A DNA stretch of 64,000 bases from Bacteroides sp. CAG:545. Its GTDB lineage: Bacteria > Bacteroidota > Bacteroidia > Bacteroidales > UBA932. Position 1 is the stretch's first letter. Each line of letters begins with the position of its first letter. Under the pieces are notes generated by a model that saw nothing but the letters and a program-made list of their open reading frames with translations, was not told the origin of the DNA and made no database searches. Positions 46,147-55,285 of this stretch are shown here, piece after piece. The DNA lies in contig HF996027.1 in assembly GCA_000432515.1 (NCBI GenBank), positions 78,320-142,319 of the forward strand. The letters are read 5' to 3'. Position numbers and translations under genes: made by a program.

Positions 46147-47133
46147 TTACATCTTCAAGAGTTCCTCGACACTCGGGACCTTCAATTTGCAGGACGCCCT
46201 TGAAACGCCGTCATATTCGTCTCTCATGCCATTGATGATTTTCTTCATCTCATCTCTGACATTGTCGGGATAAAGGACTTCCATGAAGTTGCCATACCGG
46301 CAGATTTCCTGATAGAAGTCATCAGTGGTGTGAAGCTGGTATGAAAAAATGGTGTAACCGTCTTCCGGACAGTCATATAACATCCTCTGGCTCTGATGCA
46401 GAGGGGTGTGCTTCAGATAGAAATTGTATTTCGCCCAGACAAGAATTATGACATTTTCCGGCTTCGCTGCTCCCGACGGGAAGGTTGCCGTGCCAATGCT
46501 GTATGCCATAAAATCTTCAGGACTGAAGTCCTTGGGATACGTGAACCTTTTCTCCAGGATCTTGAGATTCTTCATTCTGTCAGCGTCCAGAGCGTATGAC
46601 CGGATAGTTCTGCTATTGCCGCTTTCAATAGGCCCGATGACTTTCCAATGCTGTCGGAACAATTTTACGAAATATGGCTGTATCGTGACATTGACCGGAT
46701 CCTCCCAATAATCCTCGTAATCAAAACTGAGCATGCGGTTTTGTTTTATGGCATCAAGGACTGCGTCCAGATACTCTCTGGCGGACGGAACATCTTCCAA
46801 CAGAATCCTGTCCCGGATGGAAGTGTTGGTAATGAGCTTATTCTGCATTGAAATGGTTCGCAGCAGCCATTTCCTGACGCTGTCTTCTCCCGGACGGGAG
46901 ACAATCTGATAATTGGAATTCGCGCCTGCCTTGGTTACTTGGATACTGATACCGTATTCTTCCTCAATCTTGTTGATCCAGTTGAAGACAGTTTTCCTGG
47001 TCATGGCGGTCCCCGGATACGGATTGATGTCGGTGAGTTTCCAGCTTTCCTGAATTTCCTTCAGGGTTCGTGGCTGGCTGAGAAGTTCTATGAGCCAGAC
47101 GTGTTTGTTCCTGGTATCGCTGTCTTCAAACAT
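46147..47133 (-). CDS. WYL-domain transcriptional regulator 1
   Basis: This 328-residue protein has an N-terminal winged-helix (about 10-70, VFNWINKIEEEYG) and a WYL domain (about 125-205, LSFDYEDYW ... QPYFVKLFRQHWKVIG), ending in a WCX-like region (about 230-320). WYL regulators bind nucleic-acid-like ligands and often sit in DNA-repair or defence loci as repressors. It is divergent from the UDG-like gene. Same family as the second WYL gene at 61160. Confidence 0.9.
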   Translation of the reverse strand: MFEDSDTRNKHVWLIELLSQPRTLKEIQESWKLTDINPYPGTAMTRKTVFNWINKIEEEYGISIQVTKAGANSNYQIVSRPGEDSVRKWLLRTISMQNKLITNTSIRDRILLEDVPSAREYLDAVLDAIKQNRMLSFDYEDYWEDPVNVTIQPYFVKLFRQHWKVIGPIESGNSRTIRSYALDADRMKNLKILEKRFTYPKDFSPEDFMAYSIGTATFPSGAAKPENVIILVWAKYNFYLKHTPLHQSQRMLYDCPEDGYTIFSYQLHTTDDFYQEICRYGNFMEVLYPDNVRDEMKKIINGMRDEYDGVSRASCKLKVPSVEELLKM

Positions 47134-47151
47134 AATTTTAGTGGTTTTTTA

Positions 47152-47159
47152 CAAATTTA
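47152..47159 (-). promoter_or_regulatory. Candidate -7 element (TAAATTTG) for WYL regulator 1
   Basis: The leftward TAAATTTG matches TAnnTTTG and lies 18 bp before the WYL start. No good -33 element was seen. Confidence 0.4.
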
Positions 47160-47231
47160 TGCAATTTTCTGGAATATGGGTAATACTTTTACTCATAGAG
47201 CATCTTACTTTGCAGAAAATAATAAAAAAGT

Positions 47232-47828
47232 ATGTCACAAATTAGTTTTCTTCCATGGATAGGGAAGCACTATTATAAGACCGGGTTTGCAGGCAAGCGC
47301 ATTCTCGTTCTCGGTGAATCTCACTACTGCCAAAATGTATCTGATGCGAGCGAGGATATCACCAGACGGGTCATAATGGATCTCTTTGATCCTACGTCAG
47401 AGCATGAAGCATACAAGAATACTTACACTAAGTTCGCACAGGCTCTCCTGGGACGTGGTGAACTTTCATTTGCGGACAAGGAACTGTTCTGGAACAGCGT
47501 CGCATTCTACAATTATGTCCAGGTCCCGATGTCTGGTCCTCGTGTGGCTCCTACACAGGACAACTTCAGAAACTCGGAAGCTGCGTTCTTTGAGGTGATA
47601 GAGATGCTTCGTCCCGACATTATTATTGTGTGGGGACACCGTCTTTACAACAACCTCCCTAACGGCGGACTGCAGGGGGATGACCTCAAGGCGCCTGATG
47701 GACAATGGATCGAGACGTGGAGATATTTTCTGTCTGACCGGAAGGAAGTGAAGGTGATACCGATAATGCACCCTTCTTCTTTCTTCTCGCCAGAGTTCTG
47801 GCATAAATTTCTGTCGGCGGTAATTTAG
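47232..47828 (+). CDS. Uracil-DNA-glycosylase-superfamily-like protein
   Basis: This 198-residue protein has features of the UDG superfamily: an N-terminal strand and loop ILVLGESHYC (about 24-33), VWGHRLYNNLP in the middle, and a C-terminal HPSSFFSPEFW, equivalent to the second active-site motif. The characteristic catalytic Asp/Asn is not obvious, since the first motif reads GESHYC. It may bind or cleave modified bases, or serve as a structural relative only. It is divergent from WYL regulator 1, so the two may form a regulated unit. Confidence 0.65.
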   Translation: MSQISFLPWIGKHYYKTGFAGKRILVLGESHYCQNVSDASEDITRRVIMDLFDPTSEHEAYKNTYTKFAQALLGRGELSFADKELFWNSVAFYNYVQVPMSGPRVAPTQDNFRNSEAAFFEVIEMLRPDIIIVWGHRLYNNLPNGGLQGDDLKAPDGQWIETWRYFLSDRKEVKVIPIMHPSSFFSPEFWHKFLSAVI

Positions 47829-47876
47829 TGAATTTTAAACATCTATATAGCTTAATCTTTTAAAACACTTTAGAAC

Positions 47877-48035
47877 ATGGGACTATTGCAAAATCTTCCG
47901 GAGGGGGAGAATCTCCCTTCTGAGCTTACGGAACTGGGTAAGGTAATTATTGAGGCCGGAAAGAAAACCGGGGAGAAACTCGGACAAGATATTTCGGATG
48001 TCATTGACACTATCATTGATCACTTTATAGACTAA
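47877..48035 (+). CDS. Small acidic helical protein, unknown
   Basis: A 52-residue ORF starts at ATG 47877 and ends at TAA 48033-48035. It is Glu/Gly/Asp-rich with helical character (ELTELGKVIIEAGKK, ISDVIDTIIDHF) and no signal peptide. It is followed 5 bp later by a second small ORF, then a zinc ribbon, which suggests a real operon. No known family was recognised. Confidence 0.55.
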   Translation: MGLLQNLPEGENLPSELTELGKVIIEAGKKTGEKLGQDISDVIDTIIDHFID

Positions 48036-48040
48036 ATCTT

Positions 48041-48178
48041 ATGAATAAAGACGTAATTAAATTCGCAACGAAAGCGTTTCTTGCGGTAACGGCCATTGTG
48101 GCTGGCAAGAAACTTGAGGAAAATGCATTGAAGGATGCAAAACGCATCCCCAGTGGTAATCGAAATAGACAAAAGTAA
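48041..48178 (+). CDS. Small protein with a hydrophobic segment, unknown
   Basis: This 45-residue ORF has one hydrophobic stretch (FATKAFLAVTAIVAG) followed by a basic tail. It could be a membrane peptide. It overlaps the following zinc-ribbon ORF if that one starts at 48135. Confidence 0.5.
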   Translation: MNKDVIKFATKAFLAVTAIVAGKKLEENALKDAKRIPSGNRNRQK

Positions 48179-48383
48179 TTTGCCTATGCTACGAAGATTT
48201 GTCACCACTAAATGTCCTTATTGCGGCCATGTCTTCCAAGCCCCTGATATCGAGGACAATGCCACAGTATTGTCAATGCCGGTCAGGTGCCGGAATTGCG
48301 GCAATTATTTCAGACCAAGTGAAATGTCATCTTCTTTTACGGATTCCGTTAAGAAGCTTCTTGAAATCTTTAAAAAAGCATGA
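48135..48383 (+). CDS. Small zinc-ribbon protein
   Basis: This 82-residue protein has Cys27/Cys30 (CPYC) and Cys52/Cys55 (CRNC), a classic zinc ribbon, followed by a helical basic C-terminus. An alternative start at 48186 would leave 65 residues and avoid overlap with the previous ORF. Zinc ribbons of this size bind nucleic acid or protein. It may be cotranscribed with the two small ORFs before it. No family name can be given. Confidence 0.65.
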   Translation: MQNASPVVIEIDKSNLPMLRRFVTTKCPYCGHVFQAPDIEDNATVLSMPVRCRNCGNYFRPSEMSSSFTDSVKKLLEIFKKA

Positions 48384-48398
48384 CATTTGACATTGACG

Positions 48399-48596
48399 CT
48401 AAACCCGAATCGCCCTGGCTTCCGCGCTTTTTGGCAGAGTCGGGGCAATATTGCTTGCGGCCGCGACCAGAGCGGGGTCATCTGTCAGGATGCCTGCCTC
48501 GAAGTTGCGGTTGCGTGGACGTAGTACCTGTTTCTGGATGCGATTTGCACCGTCATTGACATGACTGCCCGTCATCTTCATTCGCGTCCATGTCAC
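48399..48596 (-). CDS. Doubtful small ORF downstream of the 238-residue protein
   Basis: A 65-residue leftward frame overlaps the 3' end of the next gene by 44 bp. It has a moderately protein-like composition (RNFEAGILTDDPALVAAAS) but no recognisable domain. It could be an independent small gene or a frameshifted tail. Confidence 0.25.
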   Translation of the reverse strand: MTWTRMKMTGSHVNDGANRIQKQVLRPRNRNFEAGILTDDPALVAAASNIAPTLPKSAEARAIRV

Positions 48597-49269
48597 CGAT
48601 GAAATGCCTTATGATCAATTCCGGATTCGATGCGAACTGGCACAGGTCCAGATATTCCCTGAAGTATTGCTGGAACGGATTCCTGATCTCCGATTCTGCA
48701 AGAAGTTCTACTATTTTCTGGTGGATGGGTGCCCTCAGGGCGACGTACTCCTTCTCGGTGTATTTCCCTGCCTTGAAGTCCCGCTTAAGCTGTCCGCTTG
48801 TCTTTGAGACCATGGCGCATTCCTTTCTGGCTTCAAGAGTCCTTTCCCTTTCCTGCTCCAGGAACGATTCTCTGAAGGACTTGTAACCCCGGGAATGAGC
48901 CACGAGATCGTCCTTGCGCAATTTGATCATTGCGTAGTCGTAGTACAGTTCAGTCAATATCCTATGGACTATGGCTTTGACTTTGTTTTCATCCTTAAGC
49001 CAGTTGTTCCGGCTGAAGAATGACATGTGCAATGACCTGACATAATCGTACTTGAGAGGAGAAATTATATGAACTTCAATGATTTTCTTTCCGATCTCGA
49101 CTGTTGCCCTTACCTCGTCATCGCCGAAATTGAATCCCACCATATCTCCTGAAACAAGAGAATCATTTTCGTCGAGCCACTCGACATTGTTTACCGCATT
49201 TTCGAATATTTCCAGTGCCTTTACATCACGGGCATACCCATAGGGGCCATCGATATACTTGAGTTTCAT
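48553..49269 (-). CDS. Unknown protein, 238 residues
   Basis: I do not recognise this family. The protein is soluble, with mixed alpha/beta character in the N-terminal half (about 25-105; VEVHIISPLKYDYVRSLHMSFF-like alternation) and a charged, coiled-coil-like helical region (about 130-185, ERTLEARKECA ... SGQLKRDFKAGKYTEKEY). The acidic tail ends DANEDDGQ. It lies downstream of the AAA-ATPase gene in the same direction, separated by a hairpin. It could be part of the same defence-like island. Confidence 0.7.
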   Translation of the reverse strand: MKLKYIDGPYGYARDVKALEIFENAVNNVEWLDENDSLVSGDMVGFNFGDDEVRATVEIGKKIIEVHIISPLKYDYVRSLHMSFFSRNNWLKDENKVKAIVHRILTELYYDYAMIKLRKDDLVAHSRGYKSFRESFLEQERERTLEARKECAMVSKTSGQLKRDFKAGKYTEKEYVALRAPIHQKIVELLAESEIRNPFQQYFREYLDLCQFASNPELIIRHFIGDMDANEDDGQSCQ

Positions 49270-49311
49270 TTGAATTATAGAGCTTGTTGCACATCTTCTA
49301 ATACTAAAAGA

Positions 49312-49352
49312 GAAACGAATTCTTTCATCGTTGATGAAATCTTATTCGTTTC
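49312..49352 (-). terminator. Hairpin after the AAA-ATPase gene
   Basis: GAAACGAAT (49312-49320) pairs with ATTCGTTTC (49344-49352), and inside it TTTCATC pairs with GATGAAA. On the leftward strand it is followed by TCTCTTTTAG, which fits an intrinsic terminator of moderate quality. It lies 51 bp beyond the stop codon of the ATPase gene. Confidence 0.5.
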
Positions 49353-49402
49353 ACTTTGAGTAAGGTTGCGTAAGAATGATGCTGCGAGTCGTGGCCTGAA
49401 AT

Positions 49403-50941
49403 TTAAGCCTCTGTCCAACCGTCAATGGTTTTGGTCTCGGATGAGAAGTTTATGCCGAGCTTGATTATCTGCTTTCCGCTTGCGAGGAACGGTTTGTCGT
49501 AACCTTTTTCCTCTATTTGTTTCAGAGCAGTTTCGGCGGATTCATCGCGCTTTAATTCAATGATATAGACATATTTGTCCGTATCGAAGACAATGTCAAT
49601 CCTTCCGTTGGAAGTCTGGTATTCAGTCTTTACGTAAAGCCCCATCATTTTCAGCATTATCGACATCACGTTCTGAAAGTACAACTCCAGGTCGCCCTGA
49701 ATCATGTAGCTATTTCCTGCGAAAAATGCAGTGAGACGGTCCATGAAAGCCTTGGTGTTTCCATCACGTATATCTCTAACGAACTGATATACTGACAAAT
49801 CCCCTCCTATCAGTGCTGGGGCGAACAACTGGCTTAGGGAATGCAAGAAGCCTCGCTTGACTTCCTCGTTAGGATAGTCGAGGTTGTATGTGAAAAAATC
49901 AGGATTAAAATCCTTGATGGTCAAATATCCAGCCTGATACATGAGTGTAATAGGGGCCGGACTTACGTAGTTCGATCCCGTAAGAGTTTCCACCGAAACG
50001 TCATTCTTCGAGATATTGTCCAGATTATAATTCCCCTGCTTCAGGTATCTTACCAAGAATGTCGGTGTGCCCGTCTCGAACCAATACATTCTGAATTTAT
50101 TCGCATCGAAAGTATTCAAAAGACTGAACGGATTATACACGCCGATGCTGTCTTCACAAAAATGATAGCCATCATACATTGATGCCAATTTCTTGTAGCA
50201 TTCTTCTTCCGAAAGCCCGTTCATCCCCGCAAGAGTCTTCACGCTTTCACCAAAATATGACTTCAATTCCTGCTCTGATATTCCGCAGATGTCAGCATAT
50301 CTGGCATCCATCGATATGTCATTCAGATTGTTAAGTCCGCTGAAGATGCTCATTTTGCCCAGTTTGGTCACCCCTGTCAGGAACGCGAATCGGATGGCAT
50401 TGTCCTTTCCCTTTATGACACTGTAGAAGCCTTGGAGCTCGCGCCTGAACTGCTCCATAAGTTCAGGATTGTCAATGTTGTCGATTATCGGCTTTTCATA
50501 TTCATCGATGAGGATGACGACCTTCTGGCCGGTCTTTCGGCATGCCGCGTCAATGACGTCTTTAAACCTGGACGACAAGTCTTCGGACACAGGTGTGACG
50601 TCATACAATGATTCCCACTTGCGAAGATGCTGGTCAAGGCTTATATTCAATTGCGAGATGTCAGTATAAGAGCTTCCCGTCAAATCTAGATGAAGAACAG
50701 GATATTCCGTCCAGTCCTTCTCCAACGACTCCATTGCAAGCCCCTCGAAAAGTTCTTTTCTACCACTGAAATACGCCTCTATAGTCGATACGAGCAGACT
50801 CTTTCCGAATCGTCTCGGACGACTCAGAAAATAATATTTGCCGGTGGAAGTCAGCCTATAGATGAGCGCAGTCTTATCCACATAAACATAACCGCCACTT
50901 CGAATTTCTTCAAAACTCTGTATTCCTATCGGGTACAACAT
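49403..50941 (-). CDS. AAA-ATPase with C-terminal PD-(D/E)XK nuclease domain (DUF1703 type)
   Basis: The ATG at 50941 (MLYPIGIQSF...) gives a 512-residue protein, the normal length of the family; the longer upstream frame has no homology. The N-terminal ATPase begins with IQSFEEIRSGGYVYVDKT and has a Walker A-like SRPRRFGKSLL and Walker B VILIDEYEKP. The C-terminal half ends with the nuclease-like DIVFDTDKYVYIIELKRDESA (D...ExK). These are widespread in gut Bacteroidetes, often many copies per genome, with unknown function; a mobile or conflict role is suspected. It is divergent from the SNF2 gene. Confidence 0.9.
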   Translation of the reverse strand: MLYPIGIQSFEEIRSGGYVYVDKTALIYRLTSTGKYYFLSRPRRFGKSLLVSTIEAYFSGRKELFEGLAMESLEKDWTEYPVLHLDLTGSSYTDISQLNISLDQHLRKWESLYDVTPVSEDLSSRFKDVIDAACRKTGQKVVILIDEYEKPIIDNIDNPELMEQFRRELQGFYSVIKGKDNAIRFAFLTGVTKLGKMSIFSGLNNLNDISMDARYADICGISEQELKSYFGESVKTLAGMNGLSEEECYKKLASMYDGYHFCEDSIGVYNPFSLLNTFDANKFRMYWFETGTPTFLVRYLKQGNYNLDNISKNDVSVETLTGSNYVSPAPITLMYQAGYLTIKDFNPDFFTYNLDYPNEEVKRGFLHSLSQLFAPALIGGDLSVYQFVRDIRDGNTKAFMDRLTAFFAGNSYMIQGDLELYFQNVMSIMLKMMGLYVKTEYQTSNGRIDIVFDTDKYVYIIELKRDESAETALKQIEEKGYDKPFLASGKQIIKLGINFSSETKTIDGWTEA

Positions 50942-50998
50942 ATTCCGTCCTCCATAATAATATCTGTTCACAAATCGAACCAATGTTGGCAAACAATA

Positions 50999-51006
50999 CA
51001 AATATA
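50999..51006 (-). promoter_or_regulatory. Candidate -7 element (TATATTTG) for the AAA-ATPase gene
   Basis: TATATTTG reads leftward 57 bp before the start codon. No matching -33 was seen at 19-20 bp. Confidence 0.4.
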
Positions 51007-51195
51007 ACCGTTTGCAGCCAAAAAATAAAACTTCTCTAAAAATATCCGAATTGCATTCCCAAAAGATCTTTTCAAAAATAAGTGTAAGAATCACGTGTTT
51101 AAATTGTATAGTATAATGGGCACGAGTGGTTCGGAAACGACAGAAGAAATAATATCGAGTTATGATAGGTGCCGGATTATGGCATTCTGTTGAGC

Positions 51196-51203
51196 TATAT
51201 TTG
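51196..51203 (+). promoter_or_regulatory. -7 element (TATATTTG) immediately before the SNF2 start
   Basis: The element ends only 5 bp before the ATG at 51209, so transcription would start at or just before the start codon, giving a leaderless message. The -33 region has no TTG, so it may depend on an activator or be fortuitous. The rest of the 267-bp divergent gap has no gene. Confidence 0.45.
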
Positions 51204-51208
51204 ACGCA

Positions 51209-54200
51209 ATGGAAAAGAAGGCAGTAAATGGAAATACAGGATATGCGGCTTTGCCGGGATTGGAGACGGAACAGGTGAAACTGCTCTGTCTGGTGGCATA
51301 TCTTGGGGACATTCCCGGGGACTATGTCCTGAAACAGCTGTACGGAAGGAACTGTTCCAAAGCTAAGAATGATCTTGTCATATTGGAGCATTCCCAGTAC
51401 GTACAGGATGGGAGAGTGTCTCCTCGGGTGTTTTTCAATGTGGTGGCTGTCGCGCTGGAAAATTTCGACATTCCCCGTTGGGTGGAGAAGACTTGCCAGT
51501 TCCGCACGGACACGGCATCATGGCTGTGGGAATTGGGAACTGCTCTTCATGGACATGATGCCGCTGCTCTCCGCAGATTCTCCAGGCCGTCTTTCCTGAG
51601 GGCGGACCTTGGAGAATACCTTGGAGAGAGACTCCTTGATGCGGAAAATTACGGAAGCCTTTTTAGACTGCTGACTGAGAAGGAAGTCCTGCAGTCCATA
51701 CGACGGATGCTCCGAGTGCGCTTTGCTGAGGGGACATTGACAGAAGAATTCTGGAACAGGCTCGCAAGTTATGCAGACAGTTCCATGCATATAACGGACG
51801 AGGTGTATGACATGGTGTCGGCCTATCATTTGTTTCAGTTCGGAAACTGGCCAGAAGCCAGGAAATGCTATTATCCGACGATGTGGTCTCATGGGGCGGA
51901 TGCCATCAAGGCGCTTTATGAAGGACGTACTGATGATGCGTATGGCCTGTTCCAGGAATCCCTCCGGCTGCATGGCATGACGGCCGAATGTAAAGGGATG
52001 TTCTCTGATCCGCTGTTGGGATGGTTCTACGGTATCACGCTCTATCTTTGTACCGTGCGGCCATCCGTTGCAGGCAGCCGCAGGATAAAGGAATCGGTGG
52101 ATCTGATTCGGAACCACCGTCATTACCTCTATTCTCCCATCATGGCACCGGTGCGGATCCTGTTTACCTACATCTCTAATGAGGAAGAGGTGTGTGCCAA
52201 CCATGTGGAAGGAGAAGTGGCAAAACTGCTGGCCCAGCGCAGTACCGTCGAGACCAAGGCGTTCTGCTGCATTCTCCTTAACTTCTTCAAGTGCATTGAC
52301 TTTGGCGGCATCAAGGACAAGTACAGTCTGTCGGTACCTCCGTCGGCCGCAATACTGCAGAATGAACTGGCACCTTATCTGCCGATGTCTGCCGACAGGA
52401 AGGCCCTGCTGGAGCAATTTTTTGGCGGCTCCGGCTTGACTGGAAAAATATACAGGAGGGATAAATGGGAGATAATATTCTCCGATATAAGGGAAAAAGC
52501 CGCAGAGAAAAAGAACCGTGCTGCCAAGAGGATCGTCTATTTCCTGGAAGGACTTCGACTGAAAGCAATCATTGTCCAAAATAAGCGGCCTGACGGCAGC
52601 TGGGATGGTGGAACGCTTTATCAGAGAAGCACTTTCATTGACCTGAAATATGAGGAGATGACTCCTACGGACATCAAGGTTGCAGCGGCGCTTCGGAAAC
52701 TCGACGAAAGACGCATTGGCAATAAGCCTGAGGTGCCGGAGATTCTTCCGTTGCTTCTCGGCAGCGACAGGGTGTTCGTCGGGGAGTATTACAATCAGAA
52801 CTTCACTCCGGCCACTGTGGAAGTGGAATCCCCTTGGCTGTCATTCCGTGCGGAGGGCATGGAAATCAGGATCGGATCTAATGTTTCCCTTCCGCAATCC
52901 GCAGGTGCATCCGTTCCGGAATCATTGGTGACCATTGATGAAGATGGTGTCTATCATGTCATTGTCATGAGCCCGGAACAGAGGGCGGTCATAGACAGGA
53001 TGCTCAAGATGGGGGCGATTCCCTCGTCGGCACTTGCAGGGTTGCGACAGACACTTGAGAAACTGGACGGGATTGTAGAACTGCATACTGATCTTGCGGA
53101 TCTCGGCAGGATAGCGGAGAAGGACGGTTCGCCGGTTCTGGCGGTTCGCGTCCGGCCTGTGGAAGATGATTATGAGATGACTGTCCAGGCGGTGCCGATT
53201 GTGGAAGGACTGTCCAGATTTTCACCGGGTGAAGGAGGGGAGAACGTATATGACACATTGGAAGGTCACACGGTGGCCGTCAGGAGAGACCTTTTCAGTG
53301 AGTATGAGAACTATGACGTCCTCCGGAAATTCTTCGAGGTGGAGCTTGGAATCCCTTATGAGGACTACCAGACGGCCAGATTCTCTGCTCCTGAGCACTT
53401 GCTTGCGCTGATGTCATTTGTACATGACAATCCGCAGTCATATTTCATGGAATGGCCGGAAGGCGAGATTCTGAAATTCTCGGAAATATCGGAATCGAAG
53501 GACGTGGACATTTCCGTGTCCACAAACATGAACTGGTTCGAGATTGAAGGGAGCGTCAATGTGTCCGGCAAGAAAAGGACTCTGGAGGAAATTCTTGCAA
53601 TGTGGAAGGACTCTGATATAGAGGGATACATCAAAGTAGGGGAGAAGGAATATGCCAAGATGTCCAAGACTCTACAGAAACATCTCGCTGAGATTTCGGA
53701 GCTCGGCAAAACTGACAGGAAAGGACGCATCAGTATCCCTGCTATTCAGGTAGGTGCCCTGGCAAAGGTGCTGGGCGAAGACGGAGATCTGCATGTGGAG
53801 ATGGATGAAGGATTCAAGGACCTGCTCGCACGTATGGAGTCGGCTTACGAGTCCTCGCCGGTACTTCCGGAAGGTTTTGGCGCGACATTGCGTGATTACC
53901 AGATGCAGGGTTACCAGTGGATGGTGCGTCTTGACAGCTGGGGCGCCGGAGCCTGTCTTGCCGATGACATGGGCTTAGGGAAAACCGTACAGGCATTGGC
54001 ATTTCTGCTTCATAAGAAAGATACGGGACCATCCCTTGTGGTTGCGCCCACATCCATTGTCCCCAACTGGGCTGCCGAAGCCGAGCGCTTCGCTCCTTCG
54101 CTGAATGTTACGGTCCTGAATGAGGTTCAGGACAGAAAAACTGCGATAGAGAGTGCTGTGGCCGGGGACCTGTTCCTGGTCAGTTATGGCGTAATGGTGA

Positions 54201-55285
54201 CATCCATTGATTTGCTCAAGTCTGTCGGCTGGAACGTGGTGTGCCTTGACGAGGCCCATCAGATAAAGAACCGAACGACGCGGATGTCACAGGCTGCGAT
54301 GTCTCTCCAGGCCGGAAGCAGGCTGATTCTTACGGGAACGCCGGTGCAGAATCATATGGGAGAACTCTGGAACCTGATGCAGTTCATCAATCCAGGGCTT
54401 TTAGGATCTTGGGCCACTTTCCGGGACAAATACATCAACGGACCTGAAATGGATAATTACAAGAGGGAACTGCTCAAGGGTCTTACCCAGCCGTTCATTC
54501 TCCGTCGGACCAAAGAACAGGTGCTGGGAGACCTTCCGGACAAGGTGAACTATCTGCATCCGGTCCACTTGAGTGTCAATGAGATGGCTGTGTATGAGGA
54601 GGCTCGAAAGAGGCTTGAACTCAAGTACAAGAAGAGAAAAACCGCCAAGGAAAGGACACTTGCACAGGATATCAAGGTGGAGTTCTTTGCGGAGTTGACA
54701 CGTCTTCGCCTCATGGCCAATGCTATGGAGCTGGTGATTGCGGGATGGAAGGGAGGCTCTTCCAAGGTGGATGCCCTGAAAGACATCATGTCCACATTGA
54801 TGGCGGGAGGAAACAACAATGTGATCATCTTTTCACAGTTCACTTCATTCCTGGACATCATCGGCAGGATGCTCACGAAGGAAGGGTACAATTACCTCTA
54901 TCTGGATGGCAGCACTCCGCTTCAGGAACGTAAGATGCTTGTAACGAAGTTCCAGTCCGGCGTCTGTCCGATCTTCCTTGTGAGCCTGAAGGCCGGAGGA
55001 CTGGGACTGAATCTTACTGCGGCGAACTATGTCATCATCGCCGACCCGTGGTGGAATCCGTCCATAGAGAAGCAGGCCGAGGACAGGGCTCACCGCCTGG
55101 GACAGGGACGTGCGGTGACGGTCATCAGGCTGGTGTCGCAGCATACCATTGAGGAGAAGATCCTGCGTCTGCATGAAACGAAGAAAGAGATTTCGGATGC
55201 CATCCTGGCGGGAACTGACCGCAGTTCGAAGTTGACAATGGATGATGTCCTGGATATGGTTTCACCGATTAAAAACAAGATATGA
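51209..55285 (+). CDS. SNF2-family helicase-like ATPase with long N-terminal region
   Basis: This 1358-residue protein has a SNF2 ATPase in its C-terminal 480 residues: Walker A DDMGLGKT (about 918-925), DEAH-type box LDEAHQ (about 1014), and helicase C motifs SLKAGGLGLNL and ADPWWNPSIEKQAEDRAHRLGQ (about 1270-1290). The first 880 residues are mostly unassigned: a winged-helix-like start (about 15-75), helical repeats (to about 450), then mixed alpha/beta segments. SNF2 motors move along double-stranded DNA. The gene ends inside the ATGA start of the MoxR gene. Confidence 0.92.
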   Translation: MEKKAVNGNTGYAALPGLETEQVKLLCLVAYLGDIPGDYVLKQLYGRNCSKAKNDLVILEHSQYVQDGRVSPRVFFNVVAVALENFDIPRWVEKTCQFRTDTASWLWELGTALHGHDAAALRRFSRPSFLRADLGEYLGERLLDAENYGSLFRLLTEKEVLQSIRRMLRVRFAEGTLTEEFWNRLASYADSSMHITDEVYDMVSAYHLFQFGNWPEARKCYYPTMWSHGADAIKALYEGRTDDAYGLFQESLRLHGMTAECKGMFSDPLLGWFYGITLYLCTVRPSVAGSRRIKESVDLIRNHRHYLYSPIMAPVRILFTYISNEEEVCANHVEGEVAKLLAQRSTVETKAFCCILLNFFKCIDFGGIKDKYSLSVPPSAAILQNELAPYLPMSADRKALLEQFFGGSGLTGKIYRRDKWEIIFSDIREKAAEKKNRAAKRIVYFLEGLRLKAIIVQNKRPDGSWDGGTLYQRSTFIDLKYEEMTPTDIKVAAALRKLDERRIGNKPEVPEILPLLLGSDRVFVGEYYNQNFTPATVEVESPWLSFRAEGMEIRIGSNVSLPQSAGASVPESLVTIDEDGVYHVIVMSPEQRAVIDRMLKMGAIPSSALAGLRQTLEKLDGIVELHTDLADLGRIAEKDGSPVLAVRVRPVEDDYEMTVQAVPIVEGLSRFSPGEGGENVYDTLEGHTVAVRRDLFSEYENYDVLRKFFEVELGIPYEDYQTARFSAPEHLLALMSFVHDNPQSYFMEWPEGEILKFSEISESKDVDISVSTNMNWFEIEGSVNVSGKKRTLEEILAMWKDSDIEGYIKVGEKEYAKMSKTLQKHLAEISELGKTDRKGRISIPAIQVGALAKVLGEDGDLHVEMDEGFKDLLARMESAYESSPVLPEGFGATLRDYQMQGYQWMVRLDSWGAGACLADDMGLGKTVQALAFLLHKKDTGPSLVVAPTSIVPNWAAEAERFAPSLNVTVLNEVQDRKTAIESAVAGDLFLVSYGVMVTSIDLLKSVGWNVVCLDEAHQIKNRTTRMSQAAMSLQAGSRLILTGTPVQNHMGELWNLMQFINPGLLGSWATFRDKYINGPEMDNYKRELLKGLTQPFILRRTKEQVLGDLPDKVNYLHPVHLSVNEMAVYEEARKRLELKYKKRKTAKERTLAQDIKVEFFAELTRLRLMANAMELVIAGWKGGSSKVDALKDIMSTLMAGGNNNVIIFSQFTSFLDIIGRMLTKEGYNYLYLDGSTPLQERKMLVTKFQSGVCPIFLVSLKAGGLGLNLTAANYVIIADPWWNPSIEKQAEDRAHRLGQGRAVTVIRLVSQHTIEEKILRLHETKKEISDAILAGTDRSSKLTMDDVLDMVSPIKNKI

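Noticed and set aside
50942..51391. 150-residue N-terminal extension of the AAA/PD-(D/E)XK protein
   Set aside because: It overlaps the divergent SNF2 start and promoter region and has no homology; the family begins at MLYPIG.
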